From Myxococcales bacterium (GTDB taxonomy: Bacteria; Myxococcota_A; Polyangia; Nannocystales; Nannocystaceae), in contig JACKDU010000008.1 in the NCBI GenBank assembly GCA_020633335.1, positions 186,001 through 250,000 on the forward strand: a stretch of DNA of 64,000 nucleotides. The letters are read 5' to 3'. This document shows positions 57,209-64,000 of the stretch, one piece after another. The first letter of the stretch is position 1. Each line of letters opens with the position of its first letter. A program made the translations under genes and the position numbers. Below the pieces are notes generated by a model that worked only from the letters and a program-made list of their open reading frames with translations, did no database searches and was not told the origin of the DNA.

Positions 57209-58039
57209 TCACTCGCCCTTGAAGATCAGCGAGCCGATGAAGAAGTCCCGCGAGGGGTCGCACTCGCCGCCCTCGAGATCGGGGCAGCTCCACTCCGCGA
57301 GCTCGCCGCGGCCGAGGATCACGCCCTGGACGTCCTCGAGGACCTCGTCGCCGACGGTCGCCATCGGCCGCGGATCGCCGATCACCGCGCGGAGGCGGAG
57401 CGCGAGGCTGGCGAAGGCCTCGGGCGGGCTCGCCTCCGGGCCGATCTCCGCCGGCGGCTGGAGCTTGCCGCCGAGCTCATCCCAGGCGATCTCCTCGCTG
57501 ATGATCTCGACGCTCGCCGGATCCGCGCTGTGGTGGATCAGGGTCACCGGGATCAGATCGTCGAAGGTCCCGTCGTCGCTGATCAGGGCGGCGTCGGCCT
57601 TGACCCGGATCACCTGGTACTCCTCGCAGCCCTCGCCCCCGGGGCTGTAGACCGCCGAGACGGCCTCGTCGACCAGGGCGATCTCGAGGGAGAAGCCGCT
57701 GCTCTCGCCGCCCGCGTGGGTGAGGACGCCGTAGGGGCGCGACGCGCCGAGGTCGACGACGTCCTTGCCGCGGAGCCCCATCGGCGACGCGTCGCCGATC
57801 CCAAGCTTGATCGTGACCTCCGAGCACTCGCTCGCCGGCGGCGGCTCGTCGTCGCTCGGCGGGGGTTCGTCGTCGCTCGGCGGCGGCTCGTCGGGCGGCG
57901 GGTCCTCCTCCGGCGAGGAGTCCGAGCTCGAGTCGATCGCCCCAGGATCGTCGACGTCTCCACAGGCGACGAGCGAGAGCGAGAGCGAGAGCGAGATGGA
58001 GAGGAAGAGGGGGGTGCTATGGAGTCGGCGGTAGGTCAT
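57209..58039 (-). CDS. lipoprotein of unknown function with Pro/Asp repeat linker
   Basis: A 276-residue lipoprotein. The signal contains a Leu-Ser repeat (SISLSLSLSLVAC, lipobox LVAC near residue 26) encoded by a GAGCGA microsatellite. The linker repeats DEPPPSDDEPPPSDDEPPP. The mature domain is beta-rich (EVTIKLGIGDASPMGLRGKDVVDLG, VIRVKADAALISDDG, LIPVTLIHHSADPASVEII) and has four Cys. Family not recognised. It resembles uncharacterised outer-surface lipoproteins of myxobacteria only in architecture. Confidence 0.75.
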   Translation of the reverse strand: MTYRRLHSTPLFLSISLSLSLSLVACGDVDDPGAIDSSSDSSPEEDPPPDEPPPSDDEPPPSDDEPPPASECSEVTIKLGIGDASPMGLRGKDVVDLGASRPYGVLTHAGGESSGFSLEIALVDEAVSAVYSPGGEGCEEYQVIRVKADAALISDDGTFDDLIPVTLIHHSADPASVEIISEEIAWDELGGKLQPPAEIGPEASPPEAFASLALRLRAVIGDPRPMATVGDEVLEDVQGVILGRGELAEWSCPDLEGGECDPSRDFFIGSLIFKGE

Positions 58040-58213
58040 GGCTGGTACCCAAGCAATCGCCGCTCTCGATCGATGAGATCTGAAATTTCGCTTTGATCTC
58101 GGTTCGTTGCCGGATTGTCAGCGGAGGAGCGCCGGGGCCGGCTCTGACATCGACGCCGCCGCCATGGCGCGCCTGTCAGGTCGGCACGCGCGTGCGCGCT
58201 GCGACAGTGTGTG

Positions 58214-58231
58214 CATGTCCAATCGGACATG
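58214..58231. repeat. TGTC-N6-GACA palindrome (7-bp arms)
   Basis: CATGTCC-AATC-GGACATG lies between the sigma factor stop and the lipoprotein start; the core is 58216-58229. It is followed by TCTTTA, which on the other strand gives the AAAGACATGTCC context seen at 119 and 37371. Confidence 0.8.
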
Positions 58232-58259
58232 TCTTTACAGACTCCTTACGATCGCGGCG

Positions 58260-58895
58260 CTAGCGGCGGCCGCGGGCCGGGCCGAGCCAGCCCTCGCGGA
58301 GCTCCTGGGCCCAGCGATCGAGGTTGGCGGTCGTGCTCTCGCGGAGCTCGGCCGAGCCCGCGAGCGCGGCGATCGACTCGCCGAGGAGCTCGCGCGCCCG
58401 GCGGATCCGCGAGCGGGCGGTCGCCGCCGGGAGCCCGAGGACCGCGGCGATCTCGGTCGAGCTCATCTCCTCCCAGTAGGTCAGCTCGAGGACCACCTGG
58501 AAGCGCAGCGGGATCCGCCGCAGGGCCTCGAGGAGGAGCCGGATCTCCCGCCGCTGGCCGATCACCGTGAGCGCGCCGGCGCCGAGGTCGACCGCCGAGA
58601 GCTCGTCGACGTCGACCGCCCGGCGGCCCCGCGCGCGCTCGCGGAAGTGATCGCAGAGGAGGTTGTGGGCGATCCCGAAGAGGTAGGAGCGGAACGAGGC
58701 GTCCTCGCGGAAGCGATCGCGCCCCTCGACGCAGGCCATGAAGGTCCGCTGCACCAGGTCCTCGATCGCGTCGGAGTCGCCGAGCTTGTTCTTGAAGAAG
58801 CGGTGGATCGCGACGATGTGGCGATCGAAGAGGGCCTCGCCCGCCCGCAGGTCGCCGGCCCGCCAGGCCGCCAGGAGCTGGCGATCGTCGACCAT
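58260..58895 (-). CDS. ECF-like RNA polymerase sigma factor, kinase-linked
   Basis: A 211-residue sigma-70 family protein. Region 2 (about 15-85): ALFDRHIVAIHRFFKNKL, AIEDLVQRTFMACV, SYLFGIAHNLLCDHF. Region 4 (about 128-178): IPLRFQVVLELTYWEEMSSTEIAAVLG and ATARSRIRRARELL. It is homologous to the factor at 43893 and has the same C-terminal extension ending in a Trp/Leu-rich stretch. It follows the receptor kinase gene by 157 bp on the same strand. No anti-sigma factor is nearby. Confidence 0.9.
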   Translation of the reverse strand: MVDDRQLLAAWRAGDLRAGEALFDRHIVAIHRFFKNKLGDSDAIEDLVQRTFMACVEGRDRFREDASFRSYLFGIAHNLLCDHFRERARGRRAVDVDELSAVDLGAGALTVIGQRREIRLLLEALRRIPLRFQVVLELTYWEEMSSTEIAAVLGLPAATARSRIRRARELLGESIAALAGSAELRESTTANLDRWAQELREGWLGPARGRR

Positions 58896-59016
58896 CGACC
58901 CAGCTTGCCGCGCCTCGCGCGGGCGCGCAAGCGGGGCCGCGGGCCCGCGGACGGGCGCGGGGGTGCTCGGTCGGGGGCCGCCCCGACCCGCTCCCCCGCG
59001 CCAGCGTCCGCCGAGG

Positions 59017-59030
59017 TGTCCCAAAGGACA
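59017..59030. repeat. TGTC-N6-GACA palindrome between kinase and sigma factor
   Basis: TGTCCCAAAGGACA, flanked to give GTGTCC-CAAA-GGACAC. It sits just after the kinase stop and before the sigma factor start. Confidence 0.8.
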
Positions 59031-59052
59031 CTCTTCTCCTTTCGGCGCGGCG

Positions 59053-62000
59053 CTAGCCCCCCTGCGCCGCCAGCCAGGCCCGGATCGCCTCGCCCCGCGA
59101 CCCCGCGACCCCGCTGACCGCGGCCTCGTTGGCGAGCGCCTCCTCGGCGAGGCGGAGCGCCCGCGCGCGGTCGTCGTCGATCAGCGCCCGCGCGGCGAGG
59201 AAGGCGACGGCGGTCCGGTCGTGGCGGAAGCAGCCGTAGCGATCGAGGATCCGCAGCGCCCGCTCGGCGTCCGTCGCCGCGTCGGCGCGCCGCCCCTCGG
59301 CGAGCGCGACCTCGCCGCTGATCTTGAGGATCTCGACCAGCGCCCAGTGGTCCTCGGAGATCGACTCGATCGAGCGCCGGGCCTCGGCGAGGAGCGCGGC
59401 GCCGGCGACCCGATCGCCGAGCTCGATCTTCACCTGGGCGAGGCGGGCGGCCGCGGTCGCCCGATCGGGCCCGAGCGACGGGCCGTACTTCTCCCTGGCG
59501 GCGAGGAAGGCCTCCAGGGCCGAGCGCGCCCCCTCGAGGTCGCCGGCGTCGGCGAGGACCTGGCCGCGGATGTGGTCGACCTTCGCCGCCATGAAGCCGG
59601 CGGACTCGCCGAGCCGCCCCTTGATCGCGTCGGCCTCCTCCACCCTCGCGCGCGCCTCCTCGAGGCGACCGCCGGTCCGGAGGTACTCGGCGACCGAGAG
59701 GGTGAGGCCGAGCACCTCCGCGTGGTTCTCGCCGTAGACCTCGCGGCCGAGGGTGAGCGCCTCCTGGCTCTGGGCCAGCGCCTCCGCGACCCGACCCTGG
59801 TAGAAGTTGACCTCGCCCGACCACATCAGCGCGGTCACGTACATGTTGTGGCGCTCGCCGAAGGCCCGGTGGATGTCGGCCAGCGACTCCTGGATCAGCG
59901 CCTGGGCCTCGTCGCCGCGCCCCTGGGTGACCCGCGCCTTCGCCAGCATGTAGCGGTACATCCCGAGCTTGGGATCGCCGGCGCCCACCCGCTCGGACAT
60001 CCGCTCCATCGCCCGTTCGAAGTTGCTCGACATGCAGGCGACGTCCCCCTGGACCTCGCAGACCTGGCCGATGTTGACGTGGATCAGGGTGGCGAGGCGC
60101 TCGCCCTGCCCCTCGGGGAGCGACTCGGCGATCGCCAGCGCGTGCTTGAAGCCGCGGCGCGCCTCGTCGTAGCGGCCGGCGACGAACTCGAGGGTCGCGA
60201 GGCCGCGGTGGAGGTTGACGTCGGCGGTCGTCGTCTGGCCGTAGCGCTCGATCACCGCCTTGACGTGCTCGGCCCGCAGGCGCGCCTCGGTGTCGCGTCC
60301 GTTGCGGGCGTTGAGGAAGACCAGCCAGGCGCCCGCGGTCGCGGCGATCCCGTCGTGGCGGACCGCGTCGGCGGTGAGGAAGGCGTCGAGGAGCGCCTCC
60401 TCGGCCTGCGGCGACTGGTAGAGCGAGAGGTAGACCCGCCCGAGGGTGAAGAGCGCCTCGGCGAGGAGCGGCCGGTAGCCGAGGGTGCGAGCCGCCCGGA
60501 CCACGCCCTCCGCCTCGTCGATCACCTCGATCGCATGCCCCGACTCCGCCCGCATGTGGATCGACGAGATCCGCTGGCGCAGGGCCTCGACCGCCTCGGC
60601 GGTCTTCTGATCCGGCGGCGGCGCGTAGCTCTTGCTCAGCGAGTCGGTGTCGCCGCAGGTCGAGAGCGGCGGGAGGCCGACCAGGATCTCGGAGGTCTGC
60701 TGGAGGACGGTCGCGTCGGCGGCCGCGAGGACGTCGACCATCATCCGGACCTCGCCGAGGCGGCTCTCGAGGCAGGCCATCTGGCGGTCGTAGAGGTCGC
60801 CCGAGGTCTCGCCGCGGTGGTGGGCCTCGCAGGCGGCGGTGTAGATCGACGCCCAGCTCGCGGCGTACTCGTCGAGGCGGCGCTCGACCAGCGACCAGCT
60901 CTCCTCGGCGTAGCCGAAGCCGGTCGCCAGGAGGGCGCTCCGCACCGCCGTCTTCTGGGCGCTCCCCCAGACCTGGCCGAGGCGCTCGCCCGCGCCGCCG
61001 CAGACCCCGCCCACCCAGGGCTGCCAGGCCCCGAGGACGCCGGTCGCCAGCGAGGCCGCGACCGCGGCCGCGCCGAGCCAGGTCCGGCGGCGCTTGATCG
61101 GATCGGCCGAGAGCGCCTCGGCGAGCGCCTGCATCGACGGCCAGCGCTCGCTGGGCTTGACCGAGAGGCCGCGGAGGAGCACTCGCCGCAGCCAGGTCGG
61201 CACGCTCGAGCCCCGCGGGGCCTCGCGCACCTGCCCCTGGCAGACCGCGAGGATCAGGCTCGAGAGGCTCTCGCCGGCGAAGGGGCGCTCGCCGTAGAGG
61301 CCCTCGTAGAGCGAGACGCAGAACGAGAACTGATCGGAGCGGGTGTCGGCCGGGAGGCCGCTGCACTGCTCCGGCGACATGTAGGCCGGGGTCCCCATGA
61401 TCGCGCCGGCGGCCGTCAGGCTCTGGGCGATCGTCCGGGCGATCGCCTCGGTCATCTCCTTGGCCGCGACGATCGACTCGATCGCCCCGCCGGTGACCGT
61501 CGCCGACACGCCCTCGCCGTCCTGATCGTGGGTCGGTCGCTCGCTCTCGTCGCCGGAGAGGCGGGCGAGGCCGAAGTCGAGGAGGATCACCTGGCCGCGC
61601 TCGGTGATCAGCATGTTCTCGGGCTTGATGTCGCGGTGGACGAGGCCGGCCTCGTGGGCCGCCGCCAGGCCCTCGGCGGCCTGGCGGTAGGCGGCGAGGA
61701 CCTCGCGCCAGGAGCGGGTCTTGCGGTGGGCCCACTCGTCGATCGTCATCCCCTCGACGAACTCCATGGCCATGAAGACCTGGCCCTCGTACTCGCCGAC
61801 CTCGTAGACGTGGACGATGTTGGGGTGGGAGATCCGGGCGAGCGCCTGGGCCTCCCGGAGGATCCGCGCCCGCCCCTGGCTGCCGCTGCGCTCGGCGTGG
61901 AGGAGCTTGATCGCCACCTTGCGGTCGAGCTCCTCGTCGTAGGCCGAGTAGACGACCCCCATGCCGCCGGCGCCGATCCGCCGGACGATCACGAAGCGGC

Positions 62001-62220
62001 CGATCCGCGTGGGCTCGGGGGCGCGGCCGAAGAGCTTGGCCCGGAGCGAGTCGTGGACGACCCGATCGCCGACGCTCGGATCGCGCCCCAGGCCGTCCGC
62101 CGCCTGCCGCAGCGCGCCGTCGGCCAGGAGCTCGAGCTTCACCGTGGTCTGGACCCCGCGGGCGCCCGTCGCCTCGCCCTCCAGCGCCTCCTCCTCGTCG
62201 ATCTCGTCGGCTCGCATCAT
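59053..62220 (-). CDS. receptor Ser/Thr protein kinase with TPR tail, sigma-factor-linked
   Basis: A 1055-residue protein. Kinase domain (about 72-370): IGAGGMGVVYSAYD, VAIKLLHAE, HRDIKPENML, LLDFGLARL and GTPAYMSPEQ; an extra insertion follows the DFG motif. One membrane helix at about 378-400. The four-Cys module (about 400-530) contains TAACEAHH, YDRQMACLES and STCGDTDSL. TPR repeats fill the rest. A Gly/Gln... ATGATG start at 62220/62217 is preceded by GAGGGGGCGAG. Same architecture as the kinases at 6928 and 44939. Confidence 0.93.
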   Translation of the reverse strand: MMRADEIDEEEALEGEATGARGVQTTVKLELLADGALRQAADGLGRDPSVGDRVVHDSLRAKLFGRAPEPTRIGRFVIVRRIGAGGMGVVYSAYDEELDRKVAIKLLHAERSGSQGRARILREAQALARISHPNIVHVYEVGEYEGQVFMAMEFVEGMTIDEWAHRKTRSWREVLAAYRQAAEGLAAAHEAGLVHRDIKPENMLITERGQVILLDFGLARLSGDESERPTHDQDGEGVSATVTGGAIESIVAAKEMTEAIARTIAQSLTAAGAIMGTPAYMSPEQCSGLPADTRSDQFSFCVSLYEGLYGERPFAGESLSSLILAVCQGQVREAPRGSSVPTWLRRVLLRGLSVKPSERWPSMQALAEALSADPIKRRRTWLGAAAVAASLATGVLGAWQPWVGGVCGGAGERLGQVWGSAQKTAVRSALLATGFGYAEESWSLVERRLDEYAASWASIYTAACEAHHRGETSGDLYDRQMACLESRLGEVRMMVDVLAAADATVLQQTSEILVGLPPLSTCGDTDSLSKSYAPPPDQKTAEAVEALRQRISSIHMRAESGHAIEVIDEAEGVVRAARTLGYRPLLAEALFTLGRVYLSLYQSPQAEEALLDAFLTADAVRHDGIAATAGAWLVFLNARNGRDTEARLRAEHVKAVIERYGQTTTADVNLHRGLATLEFVAGRYDEARRGFKHALAIAESLPEGQGERLATLIHVNIGQVCEVQGDVACMSSNFERAMERMSERVGAGDPKLGMYRYMLAKARVTQGRGDEAQALIQESLADIHRAFGERHNMYVTALMWSGEVNFYQGRVAEALAQSQEALTLGREVYGENHAEVLGLTLSVAEYLRTGGRLEEARARVEEADAIKGRLGESAGFMAAKVDHIRGQVLADAGDLEGARSALEAFLAAREKYGPSLGPDRATAAARLAQVKIELGDRVAGAALLAEARRSIESISEDHWALVEILKISGEVALAEGRRADAATDAERALRILDRYGCFRHDRTAVAFLAARALIDDDRARALRLAEEALANEAAVSGVAGSRGEAIRAWLAAQGG

Positions 62221-62566
62221 CGCTCTCGCCCCCTCGCCTGAGGATTCCGGGAGCTTGGACCGCGCGCAAGGCGACCTGGTTTTGCCCACGCGCGGGTCCG
62301 CCGGCACCTGCGCGGAACGACTCCGAAGGGGCTATTGAACGCGAAATTCACGATTTTCTGATCAGCCCGGCGAGCCCCGACACTACCACCCAAGCCTCCG
62401 CCACGCGTCGGGCCTGGTGTCTACGCGTGGCGCCGGCGGCGGGCGGCCCTCGGCGGATTTCTCGGGAGATCTCTCCCCACCAGAGCGCCCCGCCGCCGCC
62501 CCGGAGGGCCCGCCGAGGGCGCGATCGCCCGCCCCCCGCGGGCGCCCTGCCTGCTACAAGGGGGCG
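62221..62566. other. divergent intergenic region between kinase and crotonase genes
   Basis: About 345 bp without a gene. It contains an AT-richer patch (62331-62362, TATTGAACGCGAAATTCACGA) that could hold the kinase promoter. A perfect 10-bp inverted repeat lies at 62399-62432. A TACAAG hexamer at 62555-62560 is 6 nt before the crotonase ATG. Confidence 0.5.
62399..62432. repeat. 10-bp inverted repeat in a divergent promoter region
   Basis: CGCCACGCGT and ACGCGTGGCG are perfect arms with a 14-nt spacer. It could be a regulator site or an RNA hairpin. Confidence 0.55.
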
Positions 62567-63367
62567 ATGTACGAGACCATCGCCGTCGCCAAGCAGGGGC
62601 CGATCACCACGCTCACCCTCCGGGAGCGGACGATGCGGGGGATCTTCTTCGCCGAGATCGGCGAGGCCTTCGGGGCGATCGCCGACGACCCCGAGGTCCG
62701 GGCGGTGATCGTCGAGGGCGAGGGCAAGTGCTTCACCTACGGCCTCGACCTCCCGGACGCCGCGCAGACGATGGGCGACGCCTTCGCCGGCGGCGGGGCG
62801 GCGACCCGGACCGAGCTCTGGCGGACGATCCACCGCCTCCAGCGCGCCTTCAACGCGATCGAGGAGTGCCCGGTGCCGGTGATCGCCGCGGTCCACGGCT
62901 GGTGCATCGGCGGCGGCGTCGATCTGATCTGCGCCGCGGACCTCCGCCTCGCCAGCGCCGACGCCCGCTTCTCGGTCCGCGAGACCAAGATCGCGATCGT
63001 CGCCGACCTCGGCACCCTCCAGCGCCTCCCGCGGATCGTCGGCCCGGGCCACGCCCGCGAGCTCGCCTTCACCGGCAAGGACATCCCCGCCGCGCGGGCG
63101 GCGACGATCGGCCTGGTCAACGACGTCCTCCCGGACCACGACGCCCTCCGCGCGGCCGCCCGCGCGCTCGCCGAGGAGATCGCCGCAAACCCGCCGCTCA
63201 CCGTCCGCGGGACCAAGGAGGTGATGCGCTTCAGCGAGGGCAAGGATCCCCGCGAGGGCCTCGCCTACGTCGCCGCCTGGAACTCCGCCTTCCTCGCCTC
63301 CGAGGACCTCGGCGAGGCGGTCTCGGCGTTCTTCGGCAAGCGCCCGCCGAGCTTCAAGGGGCGCTGA
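62567..63367 (+). CDS. enoyl-CoA hydratase/isomerase family protein (dienoyl-CoA isomerase-like)
   Basis: A 266-residue crotonase. The oxyanion-hole motif is IAAVHGWCIGGGVDLICAADLRLA near residues 105-127, where Asp in GGVDL and the later VRETKIAIVADLGTLQRLPRIVG match the delta3,5-delta2,4-dienoyl-CoA isomerase (ECH1) branch rather than plain hydratases. It would act in beta-oxidation of unsaturated fatty acids in the cytoplasm. The ATG at 62567 gives the usual N-terminus (MYETIAVAKQGPITTLTL). No other beta-oxidation gene is adjacent. Confidence 0.9.
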   Translation: MYETIAVAKQGPITTLTLRERTMRGIFFAEIGEAFGAIADDPEVRAVIVEGEGKCFTYGLDLPDAAQTMGDAFAGGGAATRTELWRTIHRLQRAFNAIEECPVPVIAAVHGWCIGGGVDLICAADLRLASADARFSVRETKIAIVADLGTLQRLPRIVGPGHARELAFTGKDIPAARAATIGLVNDVLPDHDALRAAARALAEEIAANPPLTVRGTKEVMRFSEGKDPREGLAYVAAWNSAFLASEDLGEAVSAFFGKRPPSFKGR

Positions 63368-63383
63368 TCTCTAGTACATGTCC

Positions 63384-63974
63384 CTAGCGCCAGGTGAGCT
63401 CGATGTCGAGGGTGTCGGCGCGGTCGTCGAGGACCGAGGAGACGACCTCCTTGCCGCCGGCCTCCTCGATCGCCACCTGGATCGACGCGACCATCGACGG
63501 CTGGACGATCCCGAGGGTGGGGCGCGGCCGTCGGATCTGGATGACCACGCGGTGCTCGGCGCTCTCGCGGACCTCGAGCTCGGTGCCGCGGTGGAAGGCG
63601 CCCCAGCGCTTCGCGGTCCCGCGGATCAGCCGCTCCGGGCTGACCACGAGCATCAGGAAGCGGTAGATCGGCTGGCGGTAGAGGCGACGGGCGAGGGTGG
63701 CGATCCAGCGCTCGAGCTCGGCCGGGCCGTAGCCGTGGCCGTCGGCGAGGGCACAGACCGCGCCGTAGAGCTGGACGTCGGCGACCCAGCTCGAGACCGG
63801 CGGCGGGTGCTCGAGGTGGTCGCGGACGTCGGGGTCGATGTCGATGGCGAGGCGCGGGAGGCCGTGGTGCTCGATCGCCGTGGTCAGCAGCGACGCCTTC
63901 GACTGGCACTCGGGGAAGGCCCGAAAGGGCGCCTTGGTCGGCAGCCCGGCGAGGTACGCGTCGTAGAGTCCCAT
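63384..63974 (-). CDS. DUF2378-like myxobacterial protein
   Basis: A 196-residue protein starting at MGLYDAYLAGLPTKAP after an AAGG site. Features include a Pro/Asp-rich lead, a helical middle (ERWIATLARRLYRQPIYRFLMLVVSPERLIRG) and a beta-rich end (EVRESAEHRVVIQIRR, DTLDIELTW). Length and the closing strand ending in Trp resemble TIGR02265/DUF2378 proteins found in myxobacteria, but the match is from memory of general layout and is weak. No catalytic motif is seen. It converges on the crotonase gene with 16 bp between stops. Confidence 0.65.
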   Translation of the reverse strand: MGLYDAYLAGLPTKAPFRAFPECQSKASLLTTAIEHHGLPRLAIDIDPDVRDHLEHPPPVSSWVADVQLYGAVCALADGHGYGPAELERWIATLARRLYRQPIYRFLMLVVSPERLIRGTAKRWGAFHRGTELEVRESAEHRVVIQIRRPRPTLGIVQPSMVASIQVAIEEAGGKEVVSSVLDDRADTLDIELTWR

Positions 63975-64000
63975 CCTTGGCGGAGAGGATCGTAGCACTC

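Overview
The window is very GC-rich and gene-dense, and it looks like the chromosome of a Nannocystaceae-type myxobacterium. Support comes from three receptor Ser/Thr kinases with TPR tails, ECF-like sigma factors next to kinases, many lipoproteins with Ser/Thr/Gly linkers behind the lipobox, a secreted protease with a MYXO-CTERM-like tail, and a homologue of the sterol delta-24 reductase DHCR24. No rRNA, tRNA, CRISPR array, insertion sequence or prophage was recognised.

Layout. 1-6 kb: LysR/DoxX divergent pair, a spermidine-synthase-like lipoprotein, a propeller lipoprotein and an outer-membrane barrel. 6-13.4 kb: alpha/beta hydrolase, receptor kinase, two tandem paralogues of unknown function, a soluble kinase and an SUMF1-like lipoprotein. 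13.4-20.3 kb: double-FKBP lipoprotein, tandem universal stress protein, APH/AAA fusion and two surface lipoproteins. 20.3-24.9 kb: proBA with a lipoprotein downstream, and a soluble hybrid-free histidine kinase. 24.9-28.1 kb: FAD monooxygenase, a selenocysteine peroxiredoxin-glutaredoxin fusion and a propeller lipoprotein. 28.3-35.6 kb: a run of lipoproteins (DNRLRE-like, propeller, Hint, VWA-like, cupin, acidic repeat). 35.7-39.1 kb: hydrolase-aroC-PH operon, slyX and a small Cys-motif lipoprotein. 39.1-43.6 kb: a five-gene accessory cluster on the minus strand around a MACPF/ILEI-like protein. 43.9-47.9 kb and 58.3-62.2 kb: two sigma factor plus receptor kinase modules. 48.1-58.0 kb: DHCR24 homologue, MYXO-CTERM protease, PEGA-like protein, pectinacetylesterase-like and PHP lipoproteins, and a hydrolase. 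62.6-64 kb: crotonase and a DUF2378-like protein.

The strongest unusual signals are four. (1) A peroxiredoxin whose peroxidatic Cys codon is an in-frame TGA followed by a bacterial SECIS-like hairpin. (2) A dispersed 14-bp palindrome, TGTC-N6-GACA, found both between genes and inside genes, where it is accompanied by rare codons. (3) A TAnnnT hexamer 6-9 nt before the start codon of roughly a quarter of the genes, implying leaderless transcripts. (4) A shared four-cysteine module after the membrane segment of all three receptor kinases. The MACPF/ILEI cluster is the best candidate for an undescribed effector system.
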